Source: a virus. From it: 26,251 nt of DNA. The stretch is from IMG/VR virus record IMGVR_UViG_3300029266_001184, positions 1 through 26,251 of that record; one strand, written 5' to 3'. The position numbers and the translations under genes were made by a program. The notes below the pieces were generated by a model. The model did no database searches. It was not told the DNA's origin and saw nothing but the letters and a program-made list of their open reading frames with translations. Below, piece after piece: positions 1 to 5,863 of the stretch (the first letter of the stretch is position 1; each line of letters begins with the position of its first letter).

Positions 1-702
1 GTTCATACTTTGGCTTCGGATGTTGTTAGCCGAATAAAGAATAGGTATGTTAAGCCATGGCAACCGAGATTAGAAAAAGGCACAGTCAATTATATATCCG
101 ACGACGAAGGAATAGACTTCGGAGCTGACGAAGGAACTTGGCTATGCATGAGCCGAAGCAAATACCTGCTCTATAGAATTAAAAGAGTCGTGAGGCAACA
201 AGGCTATGCTTACATTTATAATGGTCAAAGTTCCCTAGACACCGACGAGACAAAAGCTATAACCTCGTGGGAAAAGATACGCAAAGGCAAAGAGCTGAAT
301 AGACCAGAAGCGAAGAACCTTATTGGCTTTTTCAACTTTAACATAAAGCTCGAGAAAAAAGACAACTATAGAATAGAAGACCTTGGGCTTCCCGACGAAG
401 CTAGAAGCAAAGACTGGATGGCAATACTAAAAGGACTGCCACCCGACGAGCGAGAATATTTAAGATCTTGCATGAGGAATGGCGAGAAGTTTACCGACAA
501 ACCAAGAATAACAATTTCAACAATACACCAAAGCAAAGGTGGCGAAGCTGATAACGTGGTATTGATAACCGACATGGGAAAGCTAAGTTGGGACAACCTA
601 GGAAGCGATGAGGAGAACAGAGTATGGTACGTTGCATTGACCAGAGCGAAGGAGAATTTATACCTTGTACAACCGAGAGGCTTAAGATACTTTTCCATTT
701 AA
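1..702 (+). CDS. UvrD/Rep-type superfamily 1 DNA helicase, C-terminal part (5' end outside window)
   Basis: The reading frame is open from base 1, so this is the end of a longer gene and no start should be assigned here. Two SF1 helicase signatures are visible. At about 511-570 there is an ISTIHQSKGGEADNVVLI segment, matching the conserved region with His-Gln-x-Lys-Gly around motif V. At about 625-670 there is NRVWYVALTRAKENLYLV, matching motif VI with the arginine finger of VALTRA. UvrD-family enzymes unwind DNA 3'-5' using ATP. In a phage replication block such a protein would help fork progression or recombination. The Walker A and B motifs must lie upstream of the window. The frame ends at 702, just before a promoter cassette. 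Family assignment is strong; the exact role is inferred. Confidence 0.85.
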   Translation, partial: VHTLASDVVSRIKNRYVKPWQPRLEKGTVNYISDDEGIDFGADEGTWLCMSRSKYLLYRIKRVVRQQGYAYIYNGQSSLDTDETKAITSWEKIRKGKELNRPEAKNLIGFFNFNIKLEKKDNYRIEDLGLPDEARSKDWMAILKGLPPDEREYLRSCMRNGEKFTDKPRITISTIHQSKGGEADNVVLITDMGKLSWDNLGSDEENRVWYVALTRAKENLYLVQPRGLRYFSI

Positions 703-703
703 T

Positions 704-790
704 TTGTAAGTCATTGTTTTTAAACAAATCAAAAGGGTTTACATCTCTGTCTAGAAATGATAGAATACTTGTATGATTACTGAGAAAGGA
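704..790 (+). promoter_or_regulatory. Promoter cassette copy 1 (upstream box, -35, -10, ribosome binding site)
   Basis: A sigma70-like promoter with TTTACA at 738-743, a 17-bp spacer and TAGAAT at 761-766, followed by the ribosome binding site TGAGAAAGGA at 781-790 and ATG at 797. A box starting TTGTAAGTCATTG spans 704-724. It is identical over 21 bases to the box at 9976-9996 and sits 13 bases ahead of the -35. The same arrangement recurs before the genes starting at 8764 and 10068, with the same 17-bp spacer. The predicted transcription start near 773 gives a leader of about 24 bases, so ATG 773 is too close to be the real start. Confidence 0.85.
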
Positions 791-796
791 AAAATC

Positions 797-1387
797 ATGA
801 ATACTGTAACTTATACACTCGACCCGAAAAGCCTAGTTGTAAAAGGCTATTCTTCTGACAAGGTTGCTCGCTCGATGGGCAACGGAGTTGCTTTCTTTAA
901 GAACGCTGATGAGCTTCTTGCCGATCGCAATGTAACAGGTCCACTACTCGTTAATGCATACAACGAGATCGCTGAAATGATCAACGACCTAAAGCCTGTT
1001 AAAAAATTCTCTGATAACAAAACTGCTGCCAAGCGTTTTATGGATGCCATTTCTGATATCCATGTAACGACTACACCTTTCGATGGAGAACCCAAAGTAA
1101 TAAAAGGTGCTCTTTCAGAGGTTGAAATAAAAGTCACCGACATCACTCCACCAATGGCAAAAGTTGCCAAGCCTCGTGGTTCTTTCGCAGGTAAAGTTAT
1201 CAATGTTCTTGTTACTGCGAACCCTCGCAAGGAGAATACCAAAGAGGTTTGCGGTTATGCCTCATTCCAGCTTCTGCTAAACCACGGTGTTGATATGCCT
1301 TATGAGCTTTATATCAAGCAAGGCGGTCGTTTGCAGGATCTAAAGTGGGACATTGACCACGGCTGGGCTGAGGTTAAAGATGCCTAA
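797..1387 (+). CDS. Conserved phage protein of unknown function, possible DNA-binding C-terminus
   Basis: A 196-residue protein with no signal peptide or membrane segment. The start at 797 is chosen over the in-frame ATG at 773 because TGAGAAAGGA (781-790) sits 6 bases ahead of it and 773 falls at the predicted transcription start. The segment KKFSDNKTAAKRFMDAI (about residues 75-91) resembles a motif that precedes the DUF3489 winged-helix-like region in phage and plasmid proteins. The C-terminal stretch GGRLQDLKWDIDHGWAEV looks like a short helix-turn-wing unit. That resemblance is by eye only. It is the first gene behind promoter copy 1 and overlaps the next gene by 8 bases. A role in early regulation or DNA binding is possible but not shown. 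Confidence 0.75.
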   Translation: MNTVTYTLDPKSLVVKGYSSDKVARSMGNGVAFFKNADELLADRNVTGPLLVNAYNEIAEMINDLKPVKKFSDNKTAAKRFMDAISDIHVTTTPFDGEPKVIKGALSEVEIKVTDITPPMAKVAKPRGSFAGKVINVLVTANPRKENTKEVCGYASFQLLLNHGVDMPYELYIKQGGRLQDLKWDIDHGWAEVKDA

Positions 1388-1649
1388 AGTCATAAAAGAG
1401 ATAGAAGGGTTCACCATTGAGTATGGTGTTCCCTTGTCTGATTTAACCAAGTCTAAAGACAGGTGGGTCAGGCTTGTTAGTGCAATGGATTGTGGAGACA
1501 GCACTGTCCTTAAAACTTCAGGAGATGTTGTTTCTTTCAGACAGAATTGCAAAAGGCAAGGCTTCAAATGTGTTTCAAGAGCAATCAGAGATGATGATGG
1601 AAATGCAACTAATGACATCAGAGTTTGGAAATTAAAAAATGAAAATTGA
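1380..1649 (+). CDS. Small hypothetical protein
   Basis: An 89-residue protein that I do not recognise. It starts at ATG 1380, inside the last codons of the preceding gene, and ends 11 bases inside the next one, so all three appear translationally coupled. A TTG 27 bases upstream in the same frame is a poorer start because it lies deeper in the preceding gene. The protein is mixed in charge with no hydrophobic segment. Its order (basic N-terminus, a DRWVRLVSAMD segment, a basic region around FRQNCKRQGFKC, then RVWKL at the end) suggests a compact globular domain that could bind nucleic acid. It has two cysteines near each other (CKRQGFKC) but no full zinc motif. Confidence 0.7.
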   Translation: MPKVIKEIEGFTIEYGVPLSDLTKSKDRWVRLVSAMDCGDSTVLKTSGDVVSFRQNCKRQGFKCVSRAIRDDDGNATNDIRVWKLKNEN

Positions 1650-2715
1650 AATAATATCAGATGACAGAGTTTCGTCGGAAGGTAAAAATTTATCTAGGGT
1701 CGCTTGGGAGTTGTCAAGGTCTCCCGACGACACCACTCCATTAGACACGATCCTATCTATCGACGCACCAGTAAACGAGATACCATCTATTGTGATGAGT
1801 GTTGAGTGCACGATATTAGAGCGAGAAATATTCGCCTCATTCAGAGATCACGTTATGTGGGCAAGAACCTCTAGAGTTGACGCACCTTCTGAGTTTGTTG
1901 TTCCGGAATACTTTCAGTTGTCGGAGATGATGGACGATATTGTTTTCCTAAAAAAGAAAATAGACATAGATATGAAAGCAGGCATAATACAAGACGAGTA
2001 TCGTCTACACATGCCTATTTGCGCAATGACTTCTTTTACGACTAGGCTGTCTTGGCGAGGCTTAATAAAAATTTATAAGCTGTACAAACACCTCTCGACG
2101 ATACATGAGTATTTTGCTATCGGTAAGGAAGAGCTCGACGAGAAATTTCAGTGTAGTTGGTATGAAGATAATTATAGTTATGTCGATCCGATACCTATGC
2201 TAAAAGAGCATGAAAAAACCAGTGGTGTAATTGGACCAATAGTTACTGTGTGTCAAGAAATGACAATTGGCTTGAGAGCTCAGGTTGTTCGCCACCGCAA
2301 CTATACAATCAAAGACAACCTTATGGAAATAATAACTGCTGAAGATTGCTGGACCAGAACGCTTGGCGATAAAATAACAATATCAATATCAGCTGAAGTA
2401 GATTTTTGGAAAACAGTTGTTAATAAAAGGCAGTGTTGGATTGCTCAGTATGGTATCTGGAAAGACATCATAATTGCTGCACAAGAATACATAACTATCA
2501 GCGAGCAAGACTTGCCATGTAATAAAGGCTTTTGCCCTTATACTAGGGATGCCGAGCTGAGGCATACCGACGACGATCCTGGAGCACCTTGCCCCATTCA
2601 TAGTGACTTGACCTCTACACCCATAGCTCAGAAGTACATGGACATGGTGCGTATTGAAGCAAGTTACAGACCTGCCTTTTGGCAAAAACATATAGATAAA
2701 CTGGAGGACGCATAA
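1639..2715 (+). CDS. Double-length ThyX-like (FAD-dependent thymidylate synthase-like) protein
   Basis: A 358-residue protein; ordinary ThyX chains are roughly 200-250. It reads as two ThyX-like halves. The first half has FRDHVMWARTSR (R69, D70, H71) where ThyX carries its RHR motif, then HMPICAMTSFTTRLSWRGL, which parallels the LPLNLYT...N-aromatic strand/helix of ThyX. The second half has LRAQVVRHRNYTIKD with a true RHR at 218-220, then ISISAEVDFWKTVV and KRQCWIAQYGIW. ThyX makes dTMP from dUMP using FAD and methylenetetrahydrofolate. The Ser and Arg that normally follow RHR (RHRxxSxxxxSxR) are replaced in the second half, so activity is uncertain. Near the C-terminus, C294, C299, C318 and H321 could bind a metal. 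It overlaps its neighbours by 11 bases and 1 base. The neighbours, a deoxyribosyltransferase-like enzyme and an HD nucleotidase, support a thymidylate role. Confidence 0.6.
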   Translation: MKIEIISDDRVSSEGKNLSRVAWELSRSPDDTTPLDTILSIDAPVNEIPSIVMSVECTILEREIFASFRDHVMWARTSRVDAPSEFVVPEYFQLSEMMDDIVFLKKKIDIDMKAGIIQDEYRLHMPICAMTSFTTRLSWRGLIKIYKLYKHLSTIHEYFAIGKEELDEKFQCSWYEDNYSYVDPIPMLKEHEKTSGVIGPIVTVCQEMTIGLRAQVVRHRNYTIKDNLMEIITAEDCWTRTLGDKITISISAEVDFWKTVVNKRQCWIAQYGIWKDIIIAAQEYITISEQDLPCNKGFCPYTRDAELRHTDDDPGAPCPIHSDLTSTPIAQKYMDMVRIEASYRPAFWQKHIDKLEDA

Positions 2716-3281
2716 TGACTATGAAAATTTATTTGGCTGGACCATTCTTTAATCCTAAGCAAGTTGAAACGATAGAGGCTATCGAAAATGAATTCGATAA
2801 GTATGGCTTTGACTATTTCTCACCTCGTAAAAGTGGTGGTGTAATATCCCACCTCTCACCAGAGGACAGGACTAAAGCATCTAAAGGAATTTACGACAGC
2901 AACATTTCCGCAATGATTGATGCTAATGTTTTATTTGCTATTGTAGATGGCAGGGACACAGGCACAGTTTACGAGATGGGATATTTCCGAGCCTTGACCG
3001 ATCACTTTAAACTAAAAAGCGAAAACAGCACAGCTGAGAATAAACGCTATTCAATAACCTATACCAACGAGAACTTTGGTCTTAATATTATGCTGAAGGA
3101 GAGCGTTGATGCACATATCATTGGTGTTGGCGACTTAAAAAAGTTCGCAGGACTTTCTGCTAGAGCTTGGGACAAGCCTTATGGCAGGTCGATGTCCTCC
3201 GGAATAGACTGGGAAGACCACGTTGGTCGTAGACAAAAGATCTTAGAGCAGTTCCAAAATTTCAATCCGGACGTTGAATAA
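2715..3281 (+). CDS. Nucleoside 2-deoxyribosyltransferase-like protein
   Basis: A 188-residue protein starting at the ATG of TAATG, overlapping the previous stop by one base; a second ATG lies two codons in. The N-terminus MKIYLAGPFF is the first strand and nucleotide loop of the family (PF05014). The central DSNISAMIDANVLFAIVDG is the strand that carries a catalytic Asp. DTGTVYEMGYFRA (residues 81-93) holds the putative nucleophile Glu87. These enzymes move deoxyribose between bases, or hydrolyse deoxynucleotides in related phage enzymes. The C-terminal half is longer than in minimal family members. Placed between a ThyX-like protein and an HD nucleotidase, it probably acts in remodelling or salvage of deoxynucleotides. 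Its real substrate cannot be read from sequence. Confidence 0.85.
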   Translation: MTMKIYLAGPFFNPKQVETIEAIENEFDKYGFDYFSPRKSGGVISHLSPEDRTKASKGIYDSNISAMIDANVLFAIVDGRDTGTVYEMGYFRALTDHFKLKSENSTAENKRYSITYTNENFGLNIMLKESVDAHIIGVGDLKKFAGLSARAWDKPYGRSMSSGIDWEDHVGRRQKILEQFQNFNPDVE

Positions 3282-3961
3282 TGGACATTGTAAAACTATT
3301 CAGTGTCTCTCAGGGGATGTCTGCGATACAAAGGTATTCGCAGCTCCACCTTTTAAAGAGCGAATCAGTAATGGAACACACAGGTTTCGTGTGCCTCTTT
3401 ACCTATACTTTGTGCGAGGAGATCAATTCGGTCTCCTCTCCCAACGATAAGCTAGATGTCGGAATGGCTCTACAAAAAGCAATCGTGCATGATATTGACG
3501 AAGTTATAACAGGCGATATACCAAGACCAACGAAATATTATAGCGATGAGTCTGTTGCTGTATTTAAAAAGATAGCGGAAGCTGGCATTGACCAGATAAT
3601 TGATGAGTTGAGAATAAACAGCAGGAACATGAAGACCAACTGGGAGCAGTCTAAAGCTGGGAAAGAAGGTATGATTGTTGCGTTGGCTGACCTGTCCTCG
3701 GTTATATATAAACTCTGGGAAGAAATATTAATGCTTGGCAATAAGAAACTTTTCAGGCAAGCTAATGAAGTAAAGAACTTTTTAGGAGACTTTCAAGCTA
3801 AAATAACAGATGGAGACTGGTTCGACCCAGCCCAGAAGCACATTATCGATATTGCTTTAGATCAGCTTTATACAATACTCAACGAGATTTCGAAAACCTC
3901 CGAACCAATACACGGAACATTTAAAACATTCGAAGTCGACACAATGGTACACCACAGGTAA
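3281..3961 (+). CDS. HD-domain 5'-deoxynucleotidase (YfbR-like)
   Basis: A 226-residue HD phosphohydrolase, about YfbR length. The metal-binding set is visible: His33 in SVMEHT, His70-Asp71 in IVHDIDEVITGD and Asp137 in VALADLSS. The N-terminal RYSQLHLL segment also matches the YfbR family, where an Arg at this point contacts the substrate. YfbR removes phosphate from deoxynucleoside monophosphates such as dUMP, dTMP and dAMP. In a phage cassette with a ThyX-like protein and a deoxyribosyltransferase-like enzyme it would tune pools of dNMP or scavenge host nucleotides. Its ATG overlaps the stop of the preceding gene (TAATG). The hydrolase family is clear; the exact nucleotide is inferred. Confidence 0.88.
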   Translation: MDIVKLFSVSQGMSAIQRYSQLHLLKSESVMEHTGFVCLFTYTLCEEINSVSSPNDKLDVGMALQKAIVHDIDEVITGDIPRPTKYYSDESVAVFKKIAEAGIDQIIDELRINSRNMKTNWEQSKAGKEGMIVALADLSSVIYKLWEEILMLGNKKLFRQANEVKNFLGDFQAKITDGDWFDPAQKHIIDIALDQLYTILNEISKTSEPIHGTFKTFEVDTMVHHR

Positions 3962-3972
3962 AAGGAAAAAAT

Positions 3973-4221
3973 ATGGCAAATTTTAAGGAAAAGTATAGTC
4001 AAAATTTTGTTAACAGAGTTCACGAGATGAAAGCTGTTAAATTTACAAACGAAGAAATAAGCAAAGAGCTAAATATCAAAACACCAGCTGTTGCTTATAT
4101 TCTTAGAAATCGATCCTATGTAAAAACTTCTCCTATGGATGTTGTTTTAGAAGTTTTCCATGAGGAAGAAGCCAAGGAGAGCATGCTAACTAAAGCTAAA
4201 AGACTGTTAAAGTTTTGGTAA
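3973..4221 (+). CDS. Small helix-turn-helix protein, candidate phage regulator
   Basis: An 82-residue basic protein preceded by AAAGGAAAAAAT, a good ribosome binding site. Residues 24-48 (FTNEEISKELNIKTPAVAYILRN) have the pattern of a helix-turn-helix: Glu-Ile at the start, Leu-Asn-Ile at the turn, then a recognition helix TPAVAYILRN, as in resolvase-type or Sigma-70 region 4-like folds. The C-terminus is helical and ends with a Lys-rich segment. It is the only evident small DNA-binding regulator in the plus block. A possible target is the repeated promoter box at 704, 8673 and 9976, but nothing in the sequence links them directly. It could also be a structural DNA-binding protein. Confidence 0.7.
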   Translation: MANFKEKYSQNFVNRVHEMKAVKFTNEEISKELNIKTPAVAYILRNRSYVKTSPMDVVLEVFHEEEAKESMLTKAKRLLKFW

Positions 4222-4266
4222 AAATAAACTTTATTTTTTAGCCGAAAAGGTTTAAAGTTTTAATAT

Positions 4267-4276
4267 TGAGAAAGGA
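4267..4276 (+). promoter_or_regulatory. TGAGAAAGGA ribosome binding site of the 4283 gene
   Basis: The same ten-base leader found before the genes at 797, 8764, 9034 and 10068 lies 6 bases ahead of ATG 4283 in the 61-base gap after the HTH gene. The gap is very AT-rich (4222-4266). Weak -10-like sequences (TTTAAA, TAATAT) occur, but there is no good -35 at 17 bases, so I do not call a promoter here. Confidence 0.6.
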
Positions 4277-4282
4277 AGCCGA

Positions 4283-4765
4283 ATGAATATTTTTTACTTG
4301 GACACCAGTCCAAAACAAGCAGCTATGATGCACTGCGATAAACATTGCGTTAAGATGATACTCGAGACTGCGCAACTGTTATGCACTGCACACCGAGAGC
4401 TAGACGGAGACTATTGGTCTAACGAGGTTGGCTTATATAAGTCGACCCATAAGAACCACCCTTCAGCAGTTTGGGTTCGGGAAAGCTCTGAACATTATTG
4501 GTGGGCACTAGGATTATTTGTATATCTATGCAAAGAATATACATCTCGTTATGGTAAATCACACAAGAGTGCGGAGCTCATGCAGTTGCTTTGTATAGCA
4601 CCCATGAACATAGAAGAGATTGGCTTTACTGATCCACCCCAATGCATGCCTGATGAGTATAAGTGCGAAAATGCAGTAGAGGCATATCGGAGTTATTACT
4701 TAGGTGAGAAGATGGGTTTCGCAAAGTGGAACTATAGCCCAACTCCGGAGTGGACCTATGCTTAA
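4283..4765 (+). CDS. Conserved phage protein of unknown function (HCDKH family)
   Basis: A 160-residue protein of a type seen often in phages. It begins with NIFYLDTSPKQAAMMHCDKH and CVKMILETAQLL, then a THKNHPSAVWVRES block, an aromatic EHYWWALGLFVYL helix, and a FAKWNYSPTPEW end. The conserved His, Cys, Asp and Trp residues suggest an enzyme or metal-binding domain, but I know no proven activity for the family. It starts at ATG 4283 behind TGAGAAAGGA. Its last 8 bases overlap the next gene (start 4758). There is no membrane segment: the aromatic stretch is interrupted by charged residues. The function is left open. Confidence 0.78.
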   Translation: MNIFYLDTSPKQAAMMHCDKHCVKMILETAQLLCTAHRELDGDYWSNEVGLYKSTHKNHPSAVWVRESSEHYWWALGLFVYLCKEYTSRYGKSHKSAELMQLLCIAPMNIEEIGFTDPPQCMPDEYKCENAVEAYRSYYLGEKMGFAKWNYSPTPEWTYA

Positions 4766-4925
4766 AATAAGAGGAAATGATTTAGAGCTGAACGATAAAA
4801 AAGTTGCTAGGCTTTTCGACCTTAATACTTTTGATAGAAGAGACTTAGAGGATCTTTTTGACAAAGCTAATAACTATGAAGATGATGTACGCAGTTCATA
4901 TGAAAGAGGCAGAGACGATGAGTGA
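4758..4925 (+). CDS. Small acidic hypothetical protein
   Basis: A 55-residue protein starting at ATG 4758, within the end of the preceding gene, and ending in ATGAGTGA so that it overlaps the next start (4918) by 8 bases. It is strongly charged and rich in Asp, Glu and Arg. A likely helix FDRRDLEDLFDKANNYEDDV is followed by an acidic-basic tail. I do not recognise it. The tight coupling on both sides and the intact frame support a real gene. An upstream in-frame start at 4704 would put 54 bases inside the previous gene and is less likely. Confidence 0.6.
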   Translation: MLKIRGNDLELNDKKVARLFDLNTFDRRDLEDLFDKANNYEDDVRSSYERGRDDE

Positions 4926-5256
4926 TCTTAAAACAATCGGAGACGTTGCTAGAAAGCATCGCAGGAACAAGTCACCGATAGACTGCATGGAGGATGCTCT
5001 AGAAACCTTTAAAGAACGCAATAAAGTTTATGGTGATAATTACCATCGTCATGGAAAAGTAATGATGTCTTTATTCCCCAAAGGAGTTACTCTTGATAAT
5101 GAGAAGGAATGGAACAGGTTCGGCATTGTAAACATGATTGTTGCAAAGCTCACTCGCTATTCCGAGAATTGGCCAGGATCGCACGAGGACTCAGTCCATG
5201 ATATGGGTGTTTATTCTTTTATGTTGCAGTCCTTAGATAACGAGGACAAAGAATGA
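4918..5256 (+). CDS. DUF1599/DUF6378-like phage protein (nucleotide-modification-associated type)
   Basis: A 112-residue protein starting at ATG 4918, inside the stop region of the preceding gene, and overlapping the exonuclease start by 4 bases (ATGA). It shows a family pattern common in phages: ETFKERNKVYGDNYHRHGKVM, then LFPKGVTL, then IVAKLTRYSENW and GSHEDSVHDMGVYSFML. The order Glu-Arg-x3-YGDN, Lys-x2-Arg-Tyr, His-x-Asp-Ser-x3-Asp resembles the DUF1599/DUF6378 group, which is distantly related to MazG-like all-alpha NTP pyrophosphatases. The acidic and His residues could bind metal. Placement beside replication and nucleotide genes fits a nucleotide-handling role. The family call is by eye and the activity unproven. 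Confidence 0.6.
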   Translation: MSDLKTIGDVARKHRRNKSPIDCMEDALETFKERNKVYGDNYHRHGKVMMSLFPKGVTLDNEKEWNRFGIVNMIVAKLTRYSENWPGSHEDSVHDMGVYSFMLQSLDNEDKE

Positions 5257-5804
5257 TTATATTCGATCTTGAAACAACAGGACTACCCAAGGCTGAAGGC
5301 TCTGACCTAGACCTACAACCTAAAATAATTGAGTTCGGTGCTATAAAGTACAACGACAACCTTATCGGCAAAGGGGAAATGCGGGAGGAAGCAAGGCTTG
5401 AGTTTTTCTGCAATCCTGGACACCTACTCGATCCTAAGATAATAAAGATCACAGGCATAACCGACGAGATGTTAAAAGACGAGAAGCCATTCATAACTAA
5501 GGTCGAGGAGCTGACGGACTTCTTCCTAGGTGAAAGAGACATCGTTGCCCACAACTTGCCATTCGACCGAAAGGTTTTAAGGTTCGAGCTAGAAAGGCTG
5601 GACAAAGTTACTAAGTTCCCTTGGCCACCTAATCACATCTGCACAGTTGAGATAGGTCAAAAGATCTGGGGCAAGATGCGCAAGCTGGGCGATATTTACG
5701 AAGAGCTATTCGACGAGAAAATAGATGGTGCCCACCGATCAATAAACGATGTTGAAGCAACTGCCAGAATTGTAGACTGGTACATAGACAAAGGAGAGAT
5801 ATAA
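5253..5804 (+). CDS. DnaQ-type 3'-5' exonuclease (DEDDh, epsilon-like)
   Basis: A 183-residue exonuclease. ExoI is IIFDLETTGL with Asp5 and Glu7. ExoII is VAHNLPFDRKVLRFE with Asp105. ExoIII is GAHRSINDVEAT with His161 and Asp166. These give the four metal ligands and the general base of the DEDDh class. Family members proofread for DNA polymerase III or trim DNA and RNA ends. The start overlaps the previous stop as ATGA, and the end leads into a 19-codon micro-ORF and then the DnaE-type polymerase, so this is very probably its proofreading partner. No clear extra C-terminal polymerase-binding domain is visible; the chain ends soon after ExoIII. Confidence 0.9.
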   Translation: MIIFDLETTGLPKAEGSDLDLQPKIIEFGAIKYNDNLIGKGEMREEARLEFFCNPGHLLDPKIIKITGITDEMLKDEKPFITKVEELTDFFLGERDIVAHNLPFDRKVLRFELERLDKVTKFPWPPNHICTVEIGQKIWGKMRKLGDIYEELFDEKIDGAHRSINDVEATARIVDWYIDKGEI

Positions 5805-5863
5805 TGACAATCGCACTAATAGGTTTTATTGTTAGCTATGCCATTGTTGCGGTGATTATGTAA
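5804..5863 (+). CDS. 19-residue hydrophobic micro-ORF between exonuclease and polymerase
   Basis: A 19-codon frame, MTIALIGFIVSYAIVAVIM, starting at the ATG of TAATG that ends the exonuclease gene and stopping in TAATG that starts the polymerase gene. It has a strong ribosome binding site AAAGGAGA (5790-5797), 6 bases ahead. The peptide is almost wholly hydrophobic and could span a membrane once. It fills the exact gap between two coupled genes, so it may be a real small protein, a coupling leader peptide, or both. I do not recognise a family. Without it the polymerase would have no coupled start. Confidence 0.55.
   Translation: MTIALIGFIVSYAIVAVIM

Noticed and set aside
773-797. ATG 773 as the start of the first complete gene
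   Set aside because: It falls at the predicted transcription start of promoter copy 1, and the ribosome binding site serves ATG 797.
847-1242. A 131-codon minus-strand frame opposite the 797 gene
   Set aside because: It is antisense to a promoter-driven gene, starts inside it and has low-complexity shadow composition.
4222-4266. Promoter before the 4283 gene
   Set aside because: Very AT-rich with several -10-like strings, but no TTTAC or TTGAC element at about 17 bases and no upstream box.
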